The position numbers and the translations under genes are program-made. Under the pieces are notes generated by a model. It worked only from the letters and a program-made list of their open reading frames with translations, ran no database searches and was not told where the DNA came from. DNA of 64,000 nucleotides from Hirundichthys speculiger (taxonomy: Eukaryota > Chordata > Actinopteri > Beloniformes > Exocoetidae), in NCBI GenBank assembly GCA_018398805.1, contig JAGFBZ010002033.1, positions 891,501-955,500 of the forward strand. The letters are read 5' to 3'. This document shows, in pieces, positions 11,201 to 21,985 of the stretch. How positions within the stretch are numbered: position 1 is the first letter of the stretch; each line of letters begins with the position of its first letter.

Positions 11201-14200
11201 AATTTTTAAAATTCAGACTCAGTTATTACCCTCTGAAGGGATTTCTTTTTCAAACAATCCATTTCTTGAAGCATTTCACAGCTGCTTGCATCCCAAACTC
11301 CATAAGCCCTGATGCTGAACAGTGCGGGTTATTAACCAGCACGGTGCCTTGTGGTGATAACTTTACTAGGGGAGACAAAAGCAGGCTCAGCCTAAAAGGC
11401 TGATCGGTGTTTGAAGCCTCTGAGGAGGTTAAGCTGCACTTACAAGCTGCGTCCGCTTGTTTGAAAACCAGGGCTTATGGTCTTCCTGCCTTCTGCCATC
11501 TTATTCCCATCCAGCTGATCTGACATCATCTGCCCTGCAGACACACACAAAGTCAACTCACGCCGTGGAGGTGAATGCATATCAATCCAGGTTTATTGTT
11601 GTCTGGATGCTCATTTCCTGCTTGTCCCACCTCACTGCCATGCTGTTAAACGCACACTCACGGTAGCCCGGGCATCGGAGAGAGAGAGATTAGGAAGGTA
11701 GTTGTGGAAGTTAAAGGTTATGACGTCCGCACCTCAAAGGGATTGTAGCTCAGCGTGCTGTGGACTTTGGTGCCGTGCACGCTCGCTGATGTGTGTTGAA
11801 GGTGGACAAAGCCGAGCTTGTATGCACAAGTGTGCAGCTGCGAGGGTCATAGTGTGTTGATGAGCTCTTAATCAGACTGCTTACAGCTGGGGTCAGGAGG
11901 TCACCGGGTGACTCTGCGTTTTGATTGGGCCCCTGGGAACCCAACTGAGCCTGAGGGCACAAATGCAGGGTGGCAACCAAGGGCCACGGCATCATGGCAT
12001 GGCTGATTTCTCTCAGTCAGTGCACACACTCACGCAAGTGATTGTCTACCCCACACAGACAATAGCCAGAGGTTAGTTATTACAAGGCAGGAAGAGACCA
12101 CTGTGGGGCTAATCCAGCCATCACCTCTTCAGCCTCAGAACCTGGGAGCCAAATCAGGTTATCACTCAGCTGAATGTGTCAGTTTAAAAGTCTGGGAGCA
12201 AGTGGCAGAAAGGACAGATGACTTACTGAGCAGAAGCAGGAATTGTTTGTTTTTGTTTGTGTTTTTGTTTTCTCGCGGTCAGAAATCTTTTAGGAATGTC
12301 CTTGCAATTCCCGTAAAAGTTTAAAGCTAAAAGCTTAAAAAAAAAAACCTTCCACTTCCACATTAATAGCAAGCATGAGCCACTGATGGCTATCTGTAAC
12401 TCTGATGATTTTCGAACAGACTACGCATGCAGACACAGGAGAAAATTCTGGTCATGTGCCACCAACAGCAAACAAAATACAGCAGACAAAATGTCAACAA
12501 CCAGCATGTTAGAAAACAACATCCAAGGCCAGAGGAGGAACTGTTTGGTTTTGTGTCAAAGAGTGAGTCATGGCAACATCTTCCTGTAAGGCTGGAAACA
12601 TTTATCATCTGTAAAGAGATTTGAGGAGTGCAATTTATTTGCTTTTATGGACAGAAAATGCACAATGCAAAGGCTTGGGCCACCCTTCTCAAATGGGAAT
12701 AGAGAATAAAATCATTTCCTTAAGGTTTAAAATGAAAGATGAAAAATTCATTTAAACACAACACATCTAGTTTTTGGACTAGTAGGGTAGTTTTGTCCAC
12801 CGCCAAGTGTGATCACAGTCAGACCAGAGGGCATACAGATGCAGAATAACTTCTTGATGGCCTAATGGTCTTCTCTTGCTTTAAATCAGGGATCCCCTTC
12901 TTTCCTCTAAGCTCTTAAAAGTTCAAGAAGAGCACTATAAATTGAAATATGAAAGAAGTAAAGGTGAAGCAGAGGTCAATACAGAGCAGTGACTGCTGAT
13001 CCTCCATCACGTAGACTTTTGTGGGGGGGTGGGGGGGGCAGTCAGAGGCAATCATCTTTAAAATCCAGTTAAGTGTATAACATGTACTTCATTCAAGAGG
13101 AGTACATGCTCAAATCCAGTCATATACATCATGTATATCCTTTAACATGCAGTCCAAGATCCACATCACGTTTCTCAGTGATGCTGAACATCTGTCTTAT
13201 CTCAGGAGGCAAATGCTTTGTAAAACTCTGACCTTCTCTCGGGATTGAGAAATATCTGTACAGCACGACATGTTTGGATGTTTACATGCTGTTGTTTATT
13301 CAAGTTTGGTCTAAAGTGATCCTCAAATGCTGGCTAAAGATAAATTGATGTGGCAGTGGATGACTGAGTGAAGATGAGAGCTGTCAACACGTTGGGCTCC
13401 AGAGACAAAAATGCATAGTGTGGTTAACTGCTAGACTGGAAGATGCAAGAGTTTCTTTTTGCTTTAATGAAATCAGCTGTTGGGACAATGGAGATTCACT
13501 TCGCAATCCTTCCTCACTTTCCCACGGCTGCAGAGTTAAACTCACTTGTCTCGTCTTCTTTTGCCTCCTTGGTGTTTCTTTTGAGTTTCATCTTGTGACA
13601 CAGTCTCTTTCTGCTTCATAGCATGAAAAAAAGGCAGCATGTTGGGTGCTTTTTGTGGATTTACCAATCAACAGAAAATAGTTTTTGTCATCTTTATTTG
13701 TCTCTAAACATAATCACTATCCCAATGGATTTTATGTCACCGTGTCGTTTAGATAACGTGCGCACACATTTGTGCTCGTGCTTGATGACGCAGCCTCCGC
13801 GCTTTTCAGTCTAAGTCGCTGTAATCAAAGCCACATTGGTTAATTTCTCTCCCTGGAGGACTGACTAAAGGAACTGAATGCCATGATGTGAGATGTCACA
13901 TTTACATGATTTTAACATATGTCAAGTGCACTGTGCTTTCTTTGCAATAAACTGAATTATAGCTACTATAATATGGTGTAGCATTGATATGAAAAATCCT
14001 AGATGGAGTTAGAACACATGCCATTTAAGCAGCTGTTTTACATTACTCATTCCAGTAGAATCAATAAATTCACTTAGAAGACTATTACATTTCTCTCTGA
14101 GTATTTTGGCTTGCTTTATGCAGCTTATGCACGTTGTTACGTATTTCAGTCTGCTGTGGGTCCATGTTAAGGCCACAACACGTGACGCTTACTGACTCGG

Positions 14201-15248
14201 GTCTGCTGGGCAGGACTGCAGGGTGTCGCTGTAGAGAGATTAGCAGCCTTCCGCTCGCTCAATGGGCTCTGTTAGCTTTAGGTCTTAGGATTGTCACGAC
14301 AGGCAGGCGGGCTGCTTTGCAACGGCTCTATTATTCGGCACCGGATGACCCACAAATTAGAGTTAGGTGGATAGAAAAAAGGGTAGTGCTGAAAAAAAAA
14401 AATAGACCGGTGGGAAATATAGAAACTGTGACATCATAAACCATCCCAATGAATGGTTTGTTCAAAACGAATAACTTCTACTGCTTAGCATTGCACGATC
14501 TGAGATTAAAAGTAGATAAACAAATTAACCACTGATTAATTGATAATTGGTAAATGCTGTGTTGCAGTGTAGTGCCGAAGAACCCTTGAGCGGGAGCATG
14601 TGTAACCTCTGCACAGCTCCGAGATGAAAGACAGACCTCCCCTCCGTGTTTTGGTTCTGTATCGGTTTTGTTTTTTCAGGAGGCACGAAGAGCCAGTGAA
14701 AGATCTCGAGCCAGTGCGCACTGTAAAATGAGGTGGGGGGTGATGGAGGAGGGTGGGCAGGGGACTTCCCTGCCAGGGGATGCCAGATGTGTGACCCGGG
14801 CCTTCGCTCTGCGATAAGAGCAACAGCTGACTTGAAGCGTGAAGCACATGGGAACCAGTATTGATGTGAAGAAGGGAAAAAGTGAGCTGTACAAAAGAAG
14901 ACAGTGTTGAAGTGGAGACGGTGGAGATGAGCAACATAACAAATGGGCACATCAGAAATTATGGCAGAGACAAGGAGATTTGAAAGACAGAAAGACCTGT
15001 GTTATTCATCTGCGGTTCACATGTGCAGCTTTTTTTTTTTTTTCACAAAACATGGCAGCCATAAGCAGCTGCTCAGTCAATACAGACTCATACCTCCACC
15101 TGTACCAGAACCCGTTCAAAATGTCCAGTTATCCTTAGAACCTTAAGTCATGCAGGGAAAGACAATGATTTTTTTAAGCTATTTAACAATATTAAAGGTT
15201 GGAAAGGCCAAAAAAAGTCTCAGTTGTTCAAATACTAAGCACAGAAGA

Positions 15249-15254
<6 letters not shown>
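8241..15254. other. Noncoding DNA, no gene seen
   Basis: Seven kilobases of mainly unique AT-rich sequence. It contains a short GATGA-repeat segment (10111-10135), an A13 run near 10157, interrupted G runs at 13023-13038, and scattered polyA/polyT. A segment at about 14525-14950 is open in several minus-strand frames at once (up to 141 codons), but the overlapping frames and lack of any domain make coding unlikely. Confidence 0.5.
13023..13038 (+). repeat. Interrupted G run (G7-T-G8)
   Basis: Seven G, one T, then eight G. A short guanine-rich block like this could fold into a quadruplex, but nothing around it suggests a function. Confidence 0.7.

Positions 15255-15318
<64 letters not shown>
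15255..15318. repeat. (AT)32 microsatellite
   Basis: A perfect 64-bp AT dinucleotide tract flanked by imperfect TA-rich sequence on both sides. It is self-complementary and length-unstable. Confidence 0.95.
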
Positions 15319-15321
<3 letters not shown>

Positions 15322-17048
15322 TATAGTATATATTCTAACTGGCTTGACCGAATCAGCCTGAAAATGCAGTCTGCAAGCTGATAGTGCAGTATCTCTTGGA
15401 TCTCCTCAGCACTAGATCCCCTGTTGTGCAGCCTGGATGTTGCAGAGGGAAAAGAAAGCGGACTTCATGCTGATCTGTGTTGTTTTAGCTCTCCAGGGAG
15501 AGGGAAGAGAAGTGATAAAGATCTTTGCAGGGTTTTGGTCAGTCTCTATTGTTCTATTGTAAGCCAGTGTGTGCGTTTGTGTGTTTGTGCCCAGGTTTAA
15601 CTGAGTAAGCAGGAGAGACGTCACTTTAAATTAGAGCCAGTTCAGCTCCAGTAACGTGAAATGATGTAAGGATTTTCTTATTTTCATGGCCAATGAGGGT
15701 TGTGCAGGACTGACAAAAGGCAAAAGAAGAACCAAAAGAAAAAGGGAGGAAAGGGGAGAAAAGAAAGGCAACTTAAGAAAATGTGCAGATGCTAAACGAT
15801 TTACAGTAAGGAAAATAGGAATTTAAGTCAAAAGCTTTAAATCACAATCAGCACACTGATCGTGCACAGCTTTATTCAAGTTGTGCTTTCATGAATAACA
15901 TACATGCACTGAAAGTATCAAGTATGACAGAGCAAGAGTCCCAAACATGTTTTCATTTACTTTACAGGATTTAATAATCATTGCACTGAGTTACATGAGT
16001 TACAGCGAATGAGCCATACAGGCGTGCAGCTTCAGCAGGACCACCACAGCCACGGGGCTGCTGGACACACTACTGCTTTCATCTCTTCTCCCATGACACT
16101 CGTACATTATTCTTAAAAAAATTACCTGAGCTTCCAACTAAATGATTTATCTGGCTACACCAAAACAATATTTTAAAAATCCCTTTAGAACTTAACGGAC
16201 TGAATCCACCCCCTCTCTTCACCCAACTGAACTGAGGAGCACGTCAAAGGACAGTTTGGAGAAGACCTGGCTTCTTCAGTTACTGATCAGGCTGATGTAG
16301 GGGGCTGGGGATGCATATGTGTGTGTATGTGTGCATGTGAGTGTGTGCGTGCACATGAGTGTGTGCGTGCATGCTTGTGTTCATGTGTGAAGCTGGGCAC
16401 TCTCCATAAAGTATCTGTAATGAGAACAGCATGGCGAAAAGAAAACAGGAGGGGCCTGTAAACTGACCTGTTATTAGTTGGCTTTTAACAGGATATAATC
16501 CAAACTACACTAAATGTTAAGTCAAGAAGAGTAGATATATGGATTAATTACTTAGCAATGTTCACATGTTTTATTCAACAACATTTATATGTCAACCAAA
16601 AGCAGCACTATATTTATGAAATGTTTGTGTAGCTGTGCTGCTTTTCACAGTTTATTGTAACCAATGAAAGGTACGTTATAGTTGTGTTTAAATTTTTAAC
16701 CTTTTTCTTTTCTTTCTGAGAACTACTTTGACATGAAACCTTCTTGATTGACAAAACAAAAAAAAATCAAGGGCAAGAATATTTACAGCTTTGTGATTAA
16801 TGTCTTCTCTTCAGAGACGCAGGCTGTCATGTCTCAGTGGCCTTGGCTTTTGTGTGCATGTGTGTTTCCATGATTGAGACTCCAGACGAAGGTAAACCCT
16901 GAGGAAATACAGCCATACAGTCTGTGACGATGTCAAACTGAACTCTTGCATAGGCAAAAGACAAATAATATAATTTAGGACCTGATTAGACCGTAGTTTT
17001 GACCTATCATTTTGCACAAGGCATCGAGGTTACAGAGTTTATGAACGA
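15319..17048. other. Noncoding DNA, no gene seen
   Basis: Unique-looking sequence including a purine-rich patch near 15715-15785 and a degenerate TG/TGCA repeat at about 16316-16385. No exon, RNA gene or element recognised. Confidence 0.5.
16316..16385 (+). repeat. Degenerate (TG)n / TGTGCATG repeat
   Basis: Alternating purine-pyrimidine sequence rich in TG with interspersed TGCATG steps over about 70 bp. It is a decayed dinucleotide microsatellite. Confidence 0.75.
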
Positions 17049-17288
17049 TGATGTGCATGTTTGGGCAACCCATCCATTGAATGCTTTGTTACTGTGAATT
17101 ACAAAATGAATGAATAACACTGACAAAAAGATGACAAAAACAAAAGACATAAATGTCTTTGGTGTTTCCTGCATTACCTTTTAACTTCCATCCTTTCAGA
17201 TTTCAAAATAGCACAAAATGAGAAGAGACTTTTAAGTACATGTACAGTAATGGAAACAGTCACTATTTAGACTGCAAATCATTTTTCT

Positions 17289-17311
17289 TTTCTTTTCTTT
17301 TCTTTCTTGGA
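17289..17311 (+). repeat. (TTTTC)n short tandem repeat
   Basis: Four to five imperfect TTTTC units lie inside the noncoding end of Tc1 copy B. Confidence 0.8.
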
Positions 17312-17339
17312 ACATTTAGGGGTCTTTTGATTCTTCTTT

Positions 17340-18485
17340 GTGCATTTTTCTTCCATTCTTCTTGTAAAATGCTTCAAGTCCTGTGAGACTTTAGGGTTGC
17401 CTTTTGAGGTTTATCCACACATTTTTATGATGTTTACACAGGGCGCTGTTAGGGCCATCGCTAATCTTTCAGCTTGCTCCTCTCAGGTAGTCAAAGTGGT
17501 TTTGGAGACATGTTTGGGATCATTACCTGTTTATATCTTGTCTTTTCATCCTCTGATTTTTACAAACTGTTGGTATGCTTGGTTCCTCTATTTGCTGGTG
17601 TTTAATTAAAGCGGGGAAAAATAGCCAATTTAACTTTGGACTCCCATTTTTCAAGACAGCAGTGTATTATTTTACCACACTTTGTCACACATCAATAAGG
17701 AAATCCAAAACAGTTCAAGCAAATATTCAGTGCAACTCCATACGAGGAGCTGAAAGAGCTGGATACAATTCAAAGCAGACAAGGATCTGGTAATCAGAAA
17801 GGGAAACTTAATAGTAAATATAATGACCAAGGTAATGTAATGTAAGGTGTGAAACAAGAAATGAAATTGAAACTAAAACAAATGCAGAAGAGAAACTCTA
17901 CAAAATAAAATTAAAGTAAAGCTAAAAGAGGTTCAGAAGAAAAAAAAAACTAATAAAGCAAAGAAATAAACTATAAAACAAAACTAAAGAAACAAAATAA
18001 TAAAACACATGCCCAAAATATGATCGCTCTACTTTTATTCTGAACACCTGGAGAGGGTCTTTATTTTATTACTTTTCTTCAAACTTAATTTGCCATTGCA
18101 GAAAATGCGTCCAAAAGATCCTAAATTCATCAGATCAGTTTAAAGCTTCATCCTTCTGCCTGTCCTGAATTTCGCGGTGCAGATGCAGAAAAGGTTTTCA
18201 TCTGATAAGTCTTCTTGAAGCTGTCATTTCTTCTGCAAAGCGGAACAGATCACTACCACAGCTGAGTCCACTGAATCTTTCTCCAAAGTTCATCTGCAGC
18301 CAAACTAGAGTTTTGATTTGCATCTCCGGCAACTCCACAAGGAGTTGTCTTGGAAAGATTTCTTGGTCTTACAGACTTCATCTTGATCTCAACTGTTTCT
18401 CTTAACTGGCATTTCTTGTTTACAAGAACTAACTGAAAATACAGCTGCCTGAAAATTCTTTGCAATCCCGACCTGACCATTAATT
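17340..18485 (-). pseudogene. Tc1-type transposase, decayed and split by an insertion
   Basis: The clearest coding trace is a 75-codon minus-strand frame at 18253-18480. It matches the N-terminal DNA-binding region of a Tc1 transposase: a helix-turn-helix remnant ending 'KKCQLRETVEIK', a GRPR-like linker decayed to 'SVRPRNLS', then 'ANQNSSLAADEL' of the second helix-turn-helix. The segment at 18012-18140 corresponds to the catalytic-domain region around the 'SIML' block, recognised at nucleotide level only. Sequence at 17395-17610 corresponds to the end of the catalytic domain. The segments lie in different frames with many stops. The reading order agrees with one gene on the minus strand. 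Confidence 0.75.
17612..18011. repeat. Unidentified ~400-bp block inserted in Tc1 copy B
   Basis: Sequence on either side aligns with consecutive parts of a Tc1 transposase gene on the minus strand, but this block does not. Its first half is mixed sequence; its last 170 bp is strongly A-rich ('ctaaaagagg', 'aaagaaataaac' and similar). No terminal repeats or target duplication are evident. The A-rich + strand end would fit a retroposed insert, but no family is recognised. About 80 bp of the Tc1 gene seems missing at the join. Confidence 0.5.
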
Positions 18486-18490
18486 TCTAG

Positions 18491-19073
18491 GTGATCTTTG
18501 TGCGTGTGCTCCCTCAGAAAAAAAATATTGACCTCCCTCCATAACTCAGGCACTCACAATTGTTAAATTCCAAGAAACAATTGTCATCCAGTTAATTTAA
18601 TTTAGCAGTTTGCTGATTTTTAAGGACATCAACTCTGGCCAGTTTACGTACGTTCCATCCTGAGCCCGGACAGGAAAGGCAGCATCCCTGGGAGCCCACG
18701 TACTGTCAAGACAGGTGTGTCCATGTCCTCCATCAGCTTAGAGTGACTCTGTCAGGTTTAAGTTCGGAAACGTCGCTGGTTCCTCCTCCAGAATACATAG
18801 ACCCTTTCCTCCAAATCCCCTAGTTATGTGATCAGGAAACCTCAGGGTCAGACTGAGCTAAAGTCTTTCCTGTTGCATAGAGACTTTCTATCTGACTGCT
18901 GACTTACCCAACATCCTGGAGAAGTGGATCTGAGTTCTGCAGAACATACTCAAAGTCCAGACCAGCAGTTGCTGTTGAGTCGAGAGAAAAGCCCAGTGTG
19001 AGAGGTTGGCTTAAGTGTGGACGCTCAAAACTGGTGTGATGTTCTTTGGTTGGAAAAGTCTTCTGCTGCTTTT
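18491..19073. other. Noncoding spacer
   Basis: Mixed-composition spacer of about 580 bp between Tc1 copy B and the hAT-like element. It is slightly GC-richer at 18640-18720. No coding signal recognised. Confidence 0.45.
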
Positions 19074-19081
19074 TGAAGCAG
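19074..19081. repeat. Left 8-bp target-site duplication of hAT-like element
   Basis: TGAAGCAG immediately precedes the element. It pairs with GGAAGCAG at 20008-20015, identical at 7 of 8 positions. Eight-base duplications are the hallmark of hAT insertion. Confidence 0.7.
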
Positions 19082-20007
19082 CAGGGTTATAATAGTTTTG
19101 GATTTTCCATTAGTTTTAGTTTTTATTTAGTTTTTAGTTTAGTTTTATCCAAATTCAGTTAGTTTTAATTTGTTTTTAGAGCAGTTTTGCTAGTTTGTAT
19201 TCGTTTTTGTTTTGAAATACTTAGTTTTTGTTTTTATTAGTTTCAGTGTTAGTTTTAGTTTTATTTTGTAAATTACGGTTGTAATTTTGGTTTGAGTGAA
19301 GCACTGAACTTTTTGAAGGCTATCAGTCACATAGTCGTGTATACATTCCGGTCTCAATAAATATATTTATCAATGCATCTTCCCTGCGTGTGGTGTTCCT
19401 GCGTATTTACTGACCAGCAGCTGTCTGGTCTCCGGTGGAAACAGTCCATTATAGTTGCAGTTTTCTCCCGTTGACTGGCCTGCAGCTGTAGCTTCTCTTT
19501 CCAGGGGGCTAGCTTAGGCTAGCTTAACCAGCTAGTCTTGGTTAGCCTTCTCATGCGAGCTTTTCAAATTGACTTTCAGATTCGTGGGATTTTTCCCCTT
19601 GAGAAGTATTCCACACATTGTATCACCTGCTTCTACAACAAGGCACTAATTTTTATTATTAACACAGTCATAGTCAAAGAAATCCCAAATACTTTCGCCC
19701 AACTTTTGCTGCAGCCATCACTGCTGATCACTTTTTTTTTCTTTTTTTTTGCGGTTGTTGTTGTACAGCGGAGCGAAGTTAATACATTTTAAACGTCTAT
19801 GAGGAAAAAAAATTACAAACACAAAAACGAAGGACGTTCTTGACATTATTATAGTTAACTTTTAGTTAGTTTTATAAACACATAATACAGTTTCAGTTAG
19901 TTTTTTTTTTTTAAACTCTCATTTTTATTTTATTTCCGTTAACGAAAATGTTTTTTCAATTCTAGTTCTCGTTATTTCGTTCGTTTTTGTTGACGATAAT
20001 AACCTTG
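19082..20007. mobile_element. Non-autonomous hAT-like element, ~926 bp
   Basis: Imperfect terminal inverted repeats are visible. The left end starts CAGGGTTATAATAGT and the reverse complement of the right end starts CAAGGTTATTATCGT. The subterminal 150-250 bp on both sides are built from degenerate TTAGTTTT/AACGAAAA-type motifs. An 8-bp near-perfect target duplication flanks the element. The interior (about 19350-19720) is mixed sequence with short repeats of GCTAGCTTA. There is no transposase frame, so movement would have depended on an enzyme supplied by another copy. Elements with 'caaggttattat' ends and TTTAGTTTT arms are common in teleosts; the superfamily call rests mainly on the duplication length. 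Confidence 0.75.
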
Positions 20008-20015
20008 GGAAGCAG
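20008..20015. repeat. Right 8-bp target-site duplication of hAT-like element
   Basis: GGAAGCAG, pairing with TGAAGCAG at 19074-19081 with one mismatch at the first base. Confidence 0.7.
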
Positions 20016-21855
20016 GAGGACAAGTTGCCTCTGGGCCAGCTGCCAATCTAGGATGCACCGCTATTATTGTGAAAGCATCCTCATCATTTAATATTTCACC
20101 GCTTGTAAAGAATTGGAGTAATTTATTAGAGATGAATTCAGGAGCATGATTGGGATTCCACAATCAATTGTTAGTTGCCACAAAGATATCTTTGTCCGCT
20201 TGAATTGAAATATGCCTGCTTCAAATTCTGTTCTGCTTAAGCTTTTTAAGCTCATACTGAAGCTGAACTGTAAAAAATCATGCAAAAAGTCTGAGATTAT
20301 AGCAATGTTGAAATGATCAGGCTTTGACAGGCACCGCTGGGGAAACTAATGGCTGTTAGACTCTTGCTGATCTTCTTCATTCATATGAAGATGCGGAGGT
20401 ACGGCATGAAGTCCAGTCAGCAAAGCTGGAAAAGAGCTTTGATCTGATGAAGCAACAACGAGGCACAGGCGGATGAGGACAGAGAAAAACAGTACAGGAG
20501 AGGCCTGTTCCAGTCTTCTCAGGCTATTTAAAAAGACTAAAGTGATGTTTACGGTCATGTTATTATTTGCAGGTGGAGAAGTTGACATCACTGTTTTCTC
20601 TGTGCCGTCTGGAAGTAAACTCCTCTCTAGCCAGCCCCCGTTGCTGTGAGAAGGTGCCTCTTCACCAAAGAATAACTTTCTTCTTCAATTGCCAATAAAT
20701 CAGTCGCAGACTGGAGTTTGGGTTGGATGAGCCATTAAAGTGCCAGTGTTCCTGATTAATGAATAATCTCTTATGTAAAGTGCTCCAGGGCAGTGTTTAT
20801 GAGGTGGTGGAAGTTTCACCAAAATAACAGAAAAGATTTTAGATATGCTTTCCACATGCTTCAGTCAGATGCTCTGTCAGTGGGAGAGACTGATGCATAA
20901 AACAGCTTCTCACCTACTCAGCTGCCAAAAGGCTCCCCCTTGTGTCAAGAGACAATTAACATTAGGATGCCTGAAGCTTGATACTCTACCTTCAAATAGA
21001 TATTTTAATGTATCCCCTAACAGTTTGTGTGTCTTGCAGGAGGTCAGAACATTCCTGTGTATTAGTTACAATCCAGATTTTCTACACAGAGTGGCCTCTG
21101 GCCATCGACACAAAGCCCGTGCTCAGCCGTTCTTTCCATTATGGATGTCAAGATGACCTGCTCATTAAGATTAAAAATGTGCGCATGTTTATGAGCATTG
21201 CTGGGTCAACAAAATAAAGGTTGCCTTCCCTAAAAGCATGTGACAAAGTCATGTAAAGACATGGATTTGGACTCACATGGGTGAATTTACTATGCTGGGA
21301 GCATATGGTGTGCTGCACACTGTGGTCTGCCTCTAGTTTATGTTTTACCAGATGTTGCTGTTCTATCTCACAACAATAGTTTGGCTAAATGGCATTTTTA
21401 ATTTAAGTCCCCTCTCTTTTAGGCACTTGCTGGTACTGGTCTATGTTTTTGCCTCTTGTTTTGTGAAGCATTCAGCTCTGTTTGTTGGCGCCAATTCCTA
21501 TTTCAAATAGTCGGTAGTTGGAGTGTACTGTGATACTTGCATCTTCATGAGGAGTACTTGTTTTCTATAATAGAGTTCTTGAGTTCATTTTATGACATTG
21601 CAAACATATGGGACTCACTTCTTCTACGGTGGGTTTGAGGGTTCAAACATGGTTTTAAGTGTCTCGGCAGTTGATCAGCAAGCTGCCTGCGCTCAGGTCT
21701 GTCCAGGAGACTCTTTAACATGTAGAAACCATGAAAGGTCCGCTGGTTGGCTGTTAGGTGCTTTAAAGAAAAGTCTGTATGACACTAGTTTCCCTCAAAC
21801 ACAGAGAGAAAGAGCAGACCTTTAGAACATAATGAACACCATTGTCTCCCACTGT
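20016..21855. other. Noncoding DNA, no gene seen
   Basis: About 1.8 kb of unique-looking sequence. A plus-strand open stretch at about 20845-21217 follows a splice-acceptor-like 'tgtgtgtcttgcag' at about 21026-21039, but the translation shows no recognisable domain. Confidence 0.45.
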
Positions 21856-21985
21856 ATATCCATCAGTTTTCTATATGTGTTTTAGTCCAATACAGGGTCA
21901 TGGGGGTCTGCTGGAGCTGTGTCCCAGCCGTCACTGGGTGAAAGGCAGGGTATACCCTGGACTGGTTGCCAGTCCATCACAGGGA
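21856..21985 (-). repeat. Teleost dispersed repeat fragment, copy 2
   Basis: Opens with 'atatccatcagttttctat' and continues through 'gtcccagccgtcactgggtg', 'cagggtataccctggac' and 'ttgccagtccatcacaggga'. These are the same blocks in the same order and orientation as the copy at 6758. It is truncated after the 'ccagtccatcacaggg' block. Confidence 0.6.

Larger units (their letters stand above)
17049..18490 (-). mobile_element. Tc1/mariner transposon copy B, interrupted
   Basis: The lower-coordinate end has a terminal-repeat-like 'gtgcatgtttgggcaaccc' at about 17053-17071. The following A-rich leader is typical of the Tc1 family whose ends read 'atgcaaaagtttgggcac'. Antisense transposase sequence follows: the C-terminal part at about 17390-17610 and the middle and N-terminal part at about 18012-18480. 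About 400 bp of unrelated A-rich sequence separates them (17612-18011). The upper-coordinate end stops near 18490 without a recognisable terminal repeat. The same transposase family as copy F at 61238. Confidence 0.75.

Noticed and set aside
14525..14952. Overlapping 141-, 138- and 88-codon minus-strand frames
   Set aside because: Several frames of the same segment are open together, which reflects base composition. The translations show no recognisable domain and no supporting signals.
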